From positions 14,822,801 to 14,886,800 of the forward strand of contig OZ021722.1 of the NCBI GenBank assembly GCA_963978545.1: a stretch of DNA of 64,000 nt, given 5' to 3'. Shown here piece after piece: positions 48,837 to 59,555 of this stretch. A program made the translations under genes and the position numbers. Source of the DNA: Linyphia triangularis. Taxonomy: Eukaryota; Arthropoda; Arachnida; Araneae; Linyphiidae. The notes beneath the pieces were generated by a model. It was given only the letters and a program-made list of their open reading frames with translations. It was not told where the DNA came from and did no database searches. Each line of letters starts with the position of its first letter. Positions within the stretch are counted from its first letter, which is position 1.

Positions 48837-49354
48837 TGTAACAGGCCAAAACCTGGGTGCTGGTGACGTCACGAAACGGGGCCATTGATCGTAACCAAAA
48901 CAAAGCGATGATCTTATATATTAAATATATATATTTTAAACTCTATTTATGTTGATAAAACTGAACTAGATTTGGATTACACATTAATTTCCAATACATT
49001 TTAGGTGGTTACGTTATAAATCAGCTGAAAGTTAGTTTTTTTATATAAATAAACATTACTATGAAAGCATTTAATAACCAAGAAGTCGCTGTCCAATTCA
49101 ACTTGAAAATACATTCAAATCTATTTTAATTTTTTACTTCTTATAACTTCATGACTTTATAAAAGAGGTTTTCATAGAAAAGTTGGTATGTATATATCAA
49201 TACTCAGCAATGAAAAACGAAATAGGAAATAAACAGGAAACATAAAATAAAGTTGAAAAAATTCATTGTAAGATTGAACTACAATTTCGAAATAGCACAA
49301 TTGCTTCCCCCCCCCCCCCTTCCCCTTTGAATTTACACTTTTTTCGCCAATTTT

Positions 49355-49425
49355 AATTCAATTTTCAAAAGCCAGGGGGGTGCACATGCACCCCCTTGCA
49401 CCAACCTGCGGCGCCCATGTACACA
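49355..49425. repeat. Terminal piece of a GGCGCC-ended DNA transposon
   Basis: TTTTCAAAAGCCAGGGGGG, then TGCACATGCACCCCCTTGCA and CTGCGGCGCCCATG, the sharpest of three such ends in the window. Confidence 0.5.
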
Positions 49426-49785
49426 TGAAATATCATCAGTTTCATCCGATGATAAGATCTGCCGAGTTAGTTTCATAATTAAGTCCAGTTGGTATGACAA
49501 ACTTCGAAATTTATTTTCATAATATTCACAGAGCATAACATTAAAAACCCTTAACGTACTCATACAGTAATGAACAGTAAGCCGTGTAGGATATATTAGA
49601 CACCCCCCCCCCCCCCACGATCAAGCACCTCCAAATATTTATACAGGGAACCTGAAAACTCAAAAGCCATGGCATGATCACTGCAAAAATTTTGTATGCA
49701 TTCGCGACAACAAGAAATTTGGCGAGCAACATATCCCGATGTATAAATAATTACTCGTATCTCATTCTCATCAAAATTAACATAA

Positions 49786-50170
49786 CAGGGTTCCCACGGT
49801 CATTGAAAGTCATTAAAAGTGCTTAATATTTTTGAACCTGTTTTCAAGGCCTTGAAAGTCCTTGAAAATGTTTAGAGGTCCTTAAAAGTCCTTAATTTTT
49901 GTGTATGTTGACCAACTTCAAAATTTACAAAAATGCAACTCAGACTTGCTATCCCCTCGTGTCCGCCACTTATCCTCACTATATTGGAATTTTCTGACAT
50001 ATTTGTATTACGCATGCGCCAACTTGTAACTATTTTGGTTGAATATACTTTATAAATTTTTTTTATACAGACATGATGCCTGAAAACAAATTTTTAAAGG
50101 TCCTTAAAGACATTAATTAGGTCCTTAAAAAGTCATTGATTTTCATTCTGTGATTTGAGTGGGAACCCTG
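49786..50170. mobile_element. hAT-like MITE with 5-bp duplication
   Basis: A 385-bp element with ends CAGGGTTCCCAC and, on the right, GTGGGAACCCTG, flanked by CATAA at 49781-49785 and 50171-50175. Inside it, CCTTGAAAGTCC-type motifs repeat. It cuts off the C-terminus of the P-like transposase; the last 13 or so codons of the surviving frame come from the MITE. Confidence 0.85.
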
Positions 50171-50903
50171 CATAATATTGTTCATAAGTAATATTTTCAA
50201 AAAACTCATAATCATTATTACTTACGGAACAGGTAGACCCGTTACACTGTATATCATGCACTAAGTTTTTTAGAGAAAACACACCGTTCTGAGACGAATT
50301 GATCTTGAGAAGACTAATTATCTTAAGTTTCCTCTCGCTTTCCAAGATTTTCCGCATAGATACATTGTAGTTGCCCCCACTCATCTGCATGTACTGAACA
50401 AATCGACATTCCAAGTTGTCACTTTGGAACTTTGCAAACAATACATAACATGCATCCAATTCTGTTACAATGAGTGTAACCAATTCGAACAGAGCATCAA
50501 CAGTATGGGTCAGCGCAGTCTGTGTATCATTCGTCAGTTTCACTGGAAACATAGCAACAACATCTTTGTTTTTAGAAAACACAGATGATAACATAAAACA
50601 CACAAGAGTTGTGGCTTCTTCAGTCACTTCAGTATTGCAAACACTACCTTCAATATTGCCATTTTTATAACTTAATTTAGTTTTTACATATATTTCATCA
50701 ACTAAAACATTCACAACTTTTTCATTATCACTAAGCAGTTTAGATTGTTCTTTTAAGTAGTTAATTTCAGAACTTTCAAGGCCCGAATTTCCTTCAAGTC
50801 CAAGAGACAATCTTTTGAGATATACTGGGCGTGAGGAAGAGTTAATATAACTCGTATAAAACGATATACAGTCGGATCTGAGTAATAAACACTGCAGGCC
50901 CAT
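50171..50903 (-). pseudogene. P-element-like transposase, C-terminal part
   Basis: The longest surviving frame of the window (about 244 codons before MITE sequence). It contains KVVNVLVDEIYVKTKLSYKN, matching the FDE-type start of the catalytic domain of P/THAP9 transposases, and the hallmark block NLECRFVQYMQMSGGNYNVS with RKILESERKL, corresponding to the LEsxFGxxRxxsGgNyxxS motif near the THAP9 C-terminus. The D/E catalytic set is incomplete because the centre is condensed or lost. No promoter or intact start is connected. Confidence 0.78.
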
Positions 50904-51450
50904 ATTAGTATAGTATGTGAATACCGAGGTTGTTTAATATGCACCAAAGTCAATTATTCTTGAAGGAATTTCAACTTAGAAAGTTCAACGCTACTTTCTT
51001 CATAATCAGGCAAGGAATTAAGTATAATATCAGAAGCATATCTTACCTTATCATGCTTCAAATCAGGGTCAGTTCATGAATTTAAATGACTGACTAGGCA
51101 TTCAAATTTTGACCATAGGTCACACTTGTTAGAAGGACCTAACAACCATCTAAGTTTAGATGACGTTACCTTGACATTGTGTTTCCACACATTCTGAACA
51201 ACTAAATCACAAGACACTTTCACCGATACAACGGAATTCAGGTTTTTCTGTGAAACTGCATTTAAAAAAACAAAAACATAATCCTCAGAAGTACTTCCGA
51301 TCCAGTCAATTGGCCACTTTTCTTGAAACTATCCCCTAAAAGTGTCAAAAGAGTCTATCACAAGTAAGTTTTAGTTCTTCATCATCACGTTCAGCTTGTT
51401 CCCTTAAACGTTCTTGTGGTGTTTTTCGTTTGCTTGGAGGAGTAACTGTA
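50904..51450 (-). pseudogene. P-element-like transposase, broken middle part
   Basis: Minus-strand frames show TPPSKRKTPQERLREQAERD (51445-51385), the basic/coiled-coil linker usual after a THAP domain, then many stops and shifts. It links the THAP finger with the C-terminal frame. Confidence 0.6.
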
Positions 51451-51452
51451 TA

Positions 51453-51693
51453 TACTAAACTTCAACTTAACTAGACATCACTTAGACGGTAGATCGTCAC
51501 AGTGCTCATAGGTATTTAATCCATTTTGGCGGAGTGAAGACATAATTCTCGCCAAACCTTATAGCCTTTTGTTCTCTATAGGGTTGTGGTTTGGCGAACA
51601 TTATGCTTTCACGCCGCCAAAATGGATTAAATACCTATGAGCACTGTGACGATCTACAGTCTAAGTGATGTCTAGTTAAGTTGAAGTTTAGTA
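51453..51693. mobile_element. Foldback MITE, 241 bp, with TA duplication
   Basis: Almost a perfect palindrome: the arms 51453-51535 and 51613-51693 (TACTAAACTTCAACTTAACT ... ) differ at about one position over 80 bp. TA flanks both ends (51451-51452, 51694-51695). It sits between the THAP finger and the rest of the transposase. High arm identity implies recent activity. Confidence 0.9.
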
Positions 51694-51699
51694 TAGTAT

Positions 51700-51994
51700 G
51701 CAGGTTGATTGGGAAATATGATTGGATATGCATCCGGCAACAGTTTTGGTTTTGATCGTTGTACGCATAAGCAGCTTCCATCATCGCGACGAATTTTATC
51801 CTCTCGTATTATGAACTGTTCATGAAAATGCTTGATACAACCAACAGATTCCGCAGTAGGCTCAAATCTTCTCTGAGTATGGATTGAATCTACATTTTTC
51901 TGTTTTCGTCATCCTTAGGGAAATAGAAGATTGTAGTGTATGGCAAGCCTTTATAGTTAGAGTTGCACCCAAGGACAGCACACTTCCGTGGCAT
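51700..51994 (-). pseudogene. THAP zinc-finger domain of the P-like transposase
   Basis: From ATG at 51994 the frame reads MPRKCAVLGCNSNYKGLPYT, the canonical THAP start with C5 and C10. A stop (TAG where TGG for the invariant Trp is expected) and a one-base shift follow. The other half then gives VGCIKHFHEQF, supplying the C-x2-H ligand pair. The C2CH zinc site is therefore complete apart from the two lesions. THAP domains bind the transposon ends. Confidence 0.85.
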
Positions 51995-52929
51995 GCCTGT
52001 AAATAGTAAAATATTATTAGTATTTGTAAAATAGTAATTTTTGTTTTTATTAGTTTGAATATCTTAAACTTTCAATTTTCTTAGTAAACGATGCACCTTG
52101 ATTAGGCAAGTTTTGACAATACATGGTCATTACACGATAAAGTGTGTATTTTTTAAACCTTGAACTCAGCAATTTTAATCACACCAATGTGAAAATGGAA
52201 ACTGAGGCAACATAAATCCAGCCAATGCTATGGATATCGTATGCCTCGTGTCAATAATTTTCAGAAATTGTGCCAAGTAAATTTAGTTGAGTAGTATTTT
52301 TATTTGTATTCTAGTATCAATCCAAACAAGGGAATACAATTTAAACATTTAAACAAAGCATGGTAAATAATAATGTTTTCCATTAAAATAAATATTATAG
52401 TCATCCTTATTCCACATAAGTTAAATTAGTAGTTATGATGAGGATTTTGAAACGTATGTTTGACTAATTTTAACTTGGGCTAAGTTTTAAAAAATAACAA
52501 TTTCCTAAAAGTATACATTTAAGTAAACATGTGCTAATAACAATTTGGGGATGTCCCAGTATTCTATGCACTAAAATCAGGAAATGTCATTGATATTTTT
52601 TAAAAGCAACATTTTTTAAATTACAAACAAAAGAACAAACGGTTAAGTTAACAATAGGCTTACTGGTACTAATATGCTTTGGTGAAAGCATTTAACAAAA
52701 TAATAAAACAAGTTAACAGAAAAATGTGGTCCTTAAAATATAAAGAATAACAATTGGAGATCACTTAACTAGTTTTATATATTCGGATTTTTTCAGCTAA
52801 GAAATGCAGATAATTGTAATGCCGTTTAAAATAGTAAAAGAATAGAATGCAAAGAAATTCACCATTCAGTAGAGATAGCGAACTGCGAAGCAATGAAATG
52901 AATATTTGTTTGGGACTCCAACAGTTATG
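51995..52929. other. AT-rich upstream part of the THAP element
   Basis: No frame or motif stands out between the THAP start codon and the putative right end of the element. Confidence 0.4.
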
Positions 52930-53002
52930 GCATGGGCCCCCGTCTCGTGACGTCACACAGGGAAATAAGACGATGGCTCGGGCCTGTTTAGAGATGGCCT
53001 TT

Positions 53003-53323
53003 GCTTTAGCACTTTACAAGGTTTCTCGCATTCCCATCCAACTATAAAAGTGAACTGCGATTGGTTAATTATCCACTCAACGTCATCAACCAACGGCTCG
53101 TTTTTCGCCTTGCGTTGGCATCGGTGCAGTCTATCCATCGATATAGATAAACAGCTGGATAGACTGCTTACGCTGGGAAAATGAAGCCGTTGCCAGATGC
53201 AATTGGTGGGATAAAAAATACGGATTGCTGAGGATTGAAAATAAAATTTTAGGTTGTACACAGCAGAAATGTCAATAGTAGACTTTAATTTGTAATAATG
53301 TGCAAAAAAATATATACTCTTAC
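53003..53323 (+). repeat. Repeat block A, right copy with TATA-like motif
   Basis: It starts with CACTTTACAAGG and GCATTCCCATCCAACTATAA (TATA-like CTATAAAAG at 53042-53050), then the part shared with 48596-48836. It may be a U3-type promoter block of an LTR element. Confidence 0.6.
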
Positions 53324-53324
53324 A

Positions 53325-53712
53325 CTTTACAAGGTTTTTCGCATTCCCATCCAACTATAAAAGTGAACTGTGATTGGTTAATCACCCCACCAGCTTCGCA
53401 ATCCCCGGCGAGTTTTTCTCTTTGCATTGACAATAGAGCAGTCTATCCAGCTGTTTATCTATATCGATGAGTCTATCTAGTTGTTGTGGAAGGTTAGGAA
53501 TTGAAATGTTGTGGATGCAGTTCTGGGTTTGCAGGAATCTTGGGTCTTCGCTGCTGTTGGGTGGGGACTACTGGAAACTCTTATTTGAGCTTGAATGTAT
53601 TTTGTTGCCGCTGCTGTTTAAAAAATTGTACATTTCTTTGTGAAGAATAAAAGGATTTATTTTTGCAATCCATCAGATTCATCATTTCTCTGAGAGAAGA
53701 AAATACGTAACA
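53325..53712 (+). mobile_element. LTR-like sequence, 3' portion
   Basis: It repeats the start of block A (TACACTTTACAAGG, ACTATAAAAGTG), then runs through AATAAA at 53646-53651 to a CGTAACA end at 53712. TATA, AATAAA and a CA end in this order look like U3-R-U5. The 5' limit and the duplication are not resolved, so this is only a suggestion. Confidence 0.45.
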
Positions 53713-54079
53713 ATGTTGACATCTGAGATTTTCTTAAAGCATTCAGTTTAAATTTGTTATTTATTCATTTAAAAAAGTGCATATGTATAAAATAAGTCCT
53801 CATATTCTAATACCCTAAAATAGTACTTTTTAGTAATAGTTCTTTTTATTTAAAATTACTATTAGATATCGAAACAAATTGTTTATAATAGGGGAATTTT
53901 CGTGGCGTTCACTATTTTAACTCTATCCTTTTAATGAATTTTTGTTAAAGTCGCATTTTAATACAATAGCAACATCCTTGCATCCTATATCTACAAATTA
54001 AAAAATATATGGTCTGTTTACAAAGCATTACAATCCCAAGCGTCCTTAATAATCTCTTCTCAAAAAGTTTCCTTTACTA
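53713..54079. other. AT-rich spacer
   Basis: Nothing recognisable. Confidence 0.5.
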
Positions 54080-54154
54080 CACTATCTGGCCAAAAGTATC
54101 CGGACACCCAGTGGTATGGACTTAGAGCGTCCTGAGGCACATATTAATATGATG

Positions 54155-55345
54155 TTGGTCCCTCTTTTGCATCGATGACAGCCTGCACAAGGCAATCGTT
54201 TGGGAAGACTTTCCACCAATTTTTGATAGGTGACCATAGGAATTGCCTTCCAGGCGTTCTCCCATTCTCCTAAAATTACTTACCAAAATTTAACTTTTAA
54301 TTAAAGTTTTCTGTTGAAATTTATATAATATGTGCATTGATTAAAAAAAAAATAATATTTGATAGCATTTTTATTACATTTTTCAGCAATTTACAAACAA
54401 TACGTAACATAATTGCTTAAAAAAATTTAAAATATAGACATTAAAATCAATTTCAATTTGCATTGTTATTTTCCTTCAAGCATACACAATTAAATGCTCT
54501 TTCAAACTGTATAAAAGGTTGGATGACCCAAGATGACCTTATCAAACTTTTTTACTAATATATGTATAAAGTCATAAAAAATGAAGTAATTTTTTAAGGT
54601 GCATTTTCAAAAATAAATAAAAAATATTAAAATTAATCCAAAAATTAAGAATAAATATGTTATGTTCTACTAACCACTTGCTATAGGCTCCATGATAAAG
54701 TTTTACTTCTTGGATAAAAACAAGAGCTGAAGATGGGTCTGGAAAAAGCAGTCGGTTTGATGAAAATATGCGCTTTACTGAAAACGTTTCTATAAGTTCC
54801 ATCTTTCATCCATAACAGCTGTGCCGAAAAACTCATAAAGCAGCTGAAAAGGGTGGAATCAGATGCTCAAGATACTTATAAATAAAACCCTGTCGTTTAA
54901 ATAGGCAAATTAAAAAAATATTTTTTTTTAACTTTTGGCCAGCTTTTTAGCCATTCTGCCCCACTGTGTACCGGTTCGTTTTTCTGCCGTTTCACTGCCT
55001 CGACGTTTACACTTCACAATTACATCACTCACAGTGGATTTAGGCTTCTGTAGAATGTCCGCAATCTCACGAACTGATTTCCCACAAAGGTGGCATCCCA
55101 CTATTGTGCCTGCCGACCAAACGGTATAGTGGTTAGCGTGCTAGCCACTAGACCGCGAGGTTGCGGGTTCGAGTCCCGTGTTGGCATGGGTGTTTGTAAA
55201 TGTATGTTGGATTGTCTAATGACGAATGTTTCGGCGCATTATAGCCCTCGTGTTGCTGACGGCGCCAGATAATCTCAATACAACCAACCAACCAACCCAC
55301 TATTGTGCCATGATCAAACTCACTAAGCTCCTTCGACTTACTCAT
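54155..55345 (-). pseudogene. Tc1-type transposase, interrupted
   Basis: The frame from 55345 reads MSKSKELSEFDHGTIVG, is cut by the SINE (55111-55295), and resumes as CHLCGKSVREIADILQKPKS, the paired-like HTH, to about 54935. The middle (catalytic DDE region) is worn; FIQEV near 54700 stands where the usual FMQDN block is expected. The C-terminal WENAWKAIPMVTYQKLVESL (54270-54210) is clear but shifted by at least one frame. Inactive. Confidence 0.88.
55111..55295 (+). mobile_element. SINE family 1 (full length), nested in Tc1 transposase
   Basis: Perfect A and B boxes and a (CAAC/AACC)n tail. The longest perfect duplication in the window, CCCACTATTGTGCC (14 bp), is at 55097-55110 and 55296-55309. 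It is inserted into the transposase N-terminus, so it postdates that transposon. Confidence 0.94.
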
Positions 55346-55481
55346 TGCCTCACAAACGCATAAACACAATCTGACAAACCACTACCAACACTTTTATAGC
55401 TTTCAATTACGTATCAAATTGCTTCACTCGCCAGAACCACTTTTTTAAGGGGTGTCCGGATACTTTTGGCCAGATAGTGTA

Positions 55482-56734
55482 TTAATTAAAAAGTACAGTA
55501 AATTAAGTTAGAAAAGAAATCGTATTTCAAAGAACGTAAAATCGGGCGTTCGTACTACACGGACTTTAATTTACGATACGCACTCAAAATTTAAATTTTT
55601 GCTATCCTACCTATAGAAGTCTTTAATCGATCCCTTGACCACTGGACATTTTCGCTAACCTTCCTTCCTCTACACACACACCAAGCAATATGCTACTATA
55701 AGGGAAACAAAGAAATTATCGCAAGTCGCAACCGAGTTCAAAAATCACACAAAACACTTGTTCTAAAAACAATGATACGAAACTAACTTTTTCTTATCAA
55801 AATTCTCATACAAAATGTTTAATTTTGTAAAATTCTTAATCTGACGGTATTTTAGAGAAAAAGTTTCGATTTTACTCTGTACTCTTAACTCAAAAGTGTT
55901 AAAGGGATTACTAACAGAAACTGATTTTTTTTTTAAATTTAATTTTTGTAATCAAATAAATCAAATTTTTATTACTTTTCCTTTTATCCTCAATTCATAT
56001 TTGCTTCTCAAACACCACACTTGACGTCTTACATAAATACATCAGTACACAGGTGCTTGGTTTTTGACGCCTAATTTTATCTGAGTAGATCTGTTACTCC
56101 ATATAGGTCTCAGTTAAAAAAGAACGTGAATAATAGGTATTATTTTTCTTTTAATTTGAAACTCATACGTTTAAATCAAATCGAATTTTCAAAAGAGGCT
56201 TTTTTTTTTAATTATTACAAAAATATCTTAGGGATCACCAAAATATTGAAGTGGGCTGAGCTGGATCTAAAAACTATTAGGGGAGAAGGGGGGGGGGGGG
56301 GGTTCGGGAGGCTTGGACCTGATTGCCCAATACAAAGTTACGTCTGTGCTCAGGAGCAAAATTCTGCACGAGATATAATATTCTCTATTGGAGACGCTTC
56401 AATGTTATTTGGTAAAGATTATGCTTTTGCATGTTTCAAAACGGTCGATTATATTTTGAATTAGATATTCCAAGAAAGATATGAAAACTGTTATTCTAAA
56501 ATAATCTTTGACGTATTTATTCGGCGAATTATATTTATGAATTTGTTTCACTCCAACCCTAGGTTTACTTATTCCAAAATTCAATTCCTTTTCTGACTCA
56601 ACACTCAACGCAACGCAAGAACGACAACACTCAACGCAACAATAATTTTCGATGTTTCAAACATTATCCTTTCTCGTAAAGTGAGTGAGAGAACCTCCCG
56701 TAAGAGAATGGAGAAAAACGGGCGTTGATGAGCG
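55482..56734. other. AT-rich intergenic sequence
   Basis: A G-run at 56290-56302 and direct repeats of ACTCAACGCAAC near 56602-56641. The open frame at 56126-56464 spans the G-run and is not credible as a gene. Confidence 0.5.
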
Positions 56735-57150
56735 ATGCTCAGGGAAAGAAAACTCTGTGTTAAAGGCATTCGTTTTGAACTTTTTACACCTATATAGCAT
56801 TTTTATGGGAATTTCGGAGGTGGGGATATTTAGAACACCTTGAGAGGCATTACCACAGCGATTTTAATCAAAATCGTTAGTAATTATTCTAAAATAACTA
56901 GTTTTTTGCAGTTACTAAAAAATATGATTTTTAATAGCCTTATGTGCATACGAAATTTTGACGAAAACCTTAATGGTAGGTTCCATGCTCCCCTAACCCG
57001 TAAACCAAATTTGAATATCGTATCGTATGTCAATTCGTTTGACAGTTATGCTGACCACGTATATACAGACATACCCTTTTGATAGACCACTTTTTTTAAG
57101 TCAGGATTTTTCAAAACGTTGAAAAATGCAAAAAAAAAAAAAAAAAAAAA
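56735..57150 (-). repeat. Repeat family B, inverted copy
   Basis: Read on the minus strand it shows GTGGTCAGCATAACTGTC, CGATATTCAAATTTGG, CATTAAGGTTTTCGTC and the AGGCATTCG...TGAGCATCGC end region. The only complete-looking copy in this orientation. Confidence 0.78.
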
Positions 57151-58489
57151 AAAAAATCGATTTATTTCCACTGAAAACAATATTTTCATTACCTTTAGTA
57201 AACGTATGGGCAATTGAAAGTAAAAAACAAGGTGTATTCAAAACTGAAAGCAGTAAGAACGACAAAAAAAAAATTGTGTGGTAAACTTCTGTAAACTTAT
57301 TTCATTTTTAGTTTCTGCTTTATATTAATTACATGGAGGGTCTCAATTATAACCAAAAAATTACTCAACATGTAAAAGCCTAGTTAGGGAAAATTGTCTT
57401 AACAAGGGGTGGAGCAGATGCTCCACCTCCTTCTTAAAAGTAATGAAAAAAGGCCCATTACAACCTTTTGGACTGTCTTGAACTTAAAAAAAATATCATG
57501 CAAAAATAAAATAAAAAATCCTAATACTTGCATTAACCTATGTAAACACATGGGTAATTGAATGTAAAAAACAATGTGTATTCGTAATTGTAAGCGATAA
57601 CAACGATATATCAATATTCTTCAGACATCAAAAGTGAAAACAACTTCAAGTGCTCTATTTGTCTTCTCAAAGAACTAGTCAAAGGTCTAAAAAACTGTTT
57701 CGCTACACTTTCGTCGATTAACTTTGAAATGGCGTCGATATGCTGTTGACCACAAAATGTTTATGTTTTCAATATTCATTCGAAAATACGCCTTTGTAGT
57801 CTATCGCGGCACTATGCCCCCGCGGATGTTACAAAATGTCCAAATAAGCGATTGCATTACTTATAATACAAGCTGTGTACACCAAGATAAAATCTCTGGT
57901 TCCAACTGGGTCGGTACACAAAATTAATTCGAGCGATTATACATATCATCCCAATTTCAATATGTCGTTATCGCTCACCAATTTTTATTTTTTTTAGAGT
58001 ATATTTCGTGGTTGCGCAAGAGTGTGCCTTTTATCTATTCCCAATGTCAGATCCTGTGGTGGTCTTATCCATTTGAGAGCAGATCTTCATTGATAAGATT
58101 TTGAACTCCTTCAGAGATAACATTTGTCTGGATTGAACAGGTATTGATGAAGGGATTTAAAATAAATTTGATTTCTTTTTAACTAATCTAGAGAATGTGT
58201 TCGTATAAAAGTTGTCTGATTTTGATGACTGTTTCAGAAAGAAAGCAGCCATCTACTCTAAGTACCGTAGATTCAAACTTAATATGTGGCATGTATTTTA
58301 TTCACAAAGGGGTGAAATGCGGCAAAAGGTTGTGCTAAAATCTTGATGTTTCAAAAATGTAAATTGGATTTCTTAATGAAGTGTAAATTAAAAGTTATTT
58401 ATTAATTTTCTGTTCAAATGAATATTTTGAAGCATGCGTTACGTTTATTTAGTTCTATAAATTGGATTACCTTATCCACTTTGTCTGTT
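57151..58489. other. Intergenic, with a local direct repeat
   Basis: 57185-57255 and 57535-57605 share TAAAC.(C/T)ATGGG.AATTGAA.GT and AAAAAACAA.GTGTATTC. No gene found. Confidence 0.45.
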
Positions 58490-58494
58490 ATTTT

Positions 58495-58545
58495 CAAAAG
58501 TCAGGAAGGTGCGAGTGCATCTTATTGCACCTCCTGCACCTGGCG
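58495..58545. repeat. Terminal piece of a GGCGCC-ended DNA transposon, worn
   Basis: TTTTCAAAAGTCAGGAAGG then GTGCGAGTGCATCTTATTGC, matching the order seen at 49355 and 43015. Confidence 0.4.
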
Positions 58546-58555
58546 GACCAGGCGA

Positions 58556-58893
58556 TATCCATTGGGAAGTACGAAAAAAGTTAAATTACATAATTTAAAA
58601 TCTCGAAAATAGTGTCTATTATATTTTGTTTTATATTTGAAATCCTTTTGTCGATGCCTATGCAGATGCTTCACTTGGTTTTGTCTTTAACTATTTTAAC
58701 TTTCATTAATGAATTAAACTCATTGATGAACCTTAAATGAAAACAATTCATGTCATTTCATTAAGTGATCATTTCTGTACCACTTACCAAATTTCAATAT
58801 TTTACAGAAAGTAGTTTCTAAATGTACTGGGCTAGAAAATTGCAACATAACGAGTATAGGGAATTATCTTTACTAGGACTTCTACATTAAATA
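58556..58893 (+). mobile_element. Foldback MITE family C, copy lacking most of the left arm
   Basis: It begins inside the unit (AAATTACATAATTTAAAATC), then carries the centre and an intact right arm GAAAGTAGTTTCTAAATGTA ... CATAACGAGTATAG. Confidence 0.72.
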
Positions 58894-59019
58894 ACCTTAC
58901 CTTTTAACGCTTCATAAATGACTCTCAAAATTTTACATTGAGATCCTTTGGTAACAGGTTTGTGGAAAATCAATTGTGAAGGATACTCTTTATTTAGCTA
59001 TGATTTTCGTAGAAGTACT

Positions 59020-59400
59020 GTCTTTATACTTTCAATTACCCATATGTTAACATAAGATAATGAAAAAAGTATCGCTTTCGGTCAAACAAAATTTAATGCC
59101 CCCCCCCCTCCCCTACCCCATATTTCTACGTTTTGGAACATATTTACACCAAAAAGGTAGTCTAGAAAAATTGTTTGTCTCTGTGTCTGTGTACGTGGTC
59201 AGCATAACTCCCGTACGAATTGACTTACGATGTTCAAATTTGGTATACGGGTTAGCGTTGGCCATGGGACATATCCTTTCGATTTTCTTCAATATTGAAA
59301 AACATAAAAACCCTGAAGAAATCATGGTTTTCAACAATTGCTAAAAAACGGCTGTAACGATTTTAATCAAAATCTCTATGATAATGCATCTTTAGAAATG
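59020..59400 (+). repeat. Repeat family B, 5' part
   Basis: It starts with the short inverted repeat TACTTTCAATTACCCATATG, carries GTGGTCAGCATAACTCCC and CGATGTTCAAATTTGG, and stops where the AAAT microsatellite begins. Confidence 0.78.
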
Positions 59401-59408
59401 AATTAATG

Positions 59409-59555
<147 letters not shown>

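Larger units (their letters stand above)
48839..52990 (-). mobile_element. P-element/THAP9-like transposon, decayed
   Basis: The coding remains lie on the minus strand: a THAP zinc finger (51994-51700) and a C-terminal P-transposase-like region (50903-50160). Candidate ends carry AACAGGCC followed within 45 bp by GTGACGTCACGA(A/G)ACGGGG on both strands (48839-48890 and 52930-52995), consistent with inverted termini, but no 8-bp duplication could be confirmed. Two MITEs have inserted (49786-50170 and 51453-51693). Stops and frameshifts rule out activity. The gene content is well supported; the boundaries are inference. Confidence 0.65.
54080..55479 (-). mobile_element. Tc1-type transposon with 30-bp TIRs, decayed
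   Basis: The ends are identical inverted repeats of about 30 bp starting CACTATCTGGCCAAAAGTAT and flanked by TA (54078-54079, 55480-55481). The minus-strand transposase is broken: an N-terminal frame starts at ATG 55345, a middle piece with SKWLVEHNIFIL lies near 54660, and the end VIDAKEGPTSY then TAA lies near 54160. A family 1 SINE splits the N-terminus. Confidence 0.92.

Noticed and set aside
50470..50670. 66-codon plus-strand frame
   Set aside because: Antisense shadow of the P-like transposase remnant.
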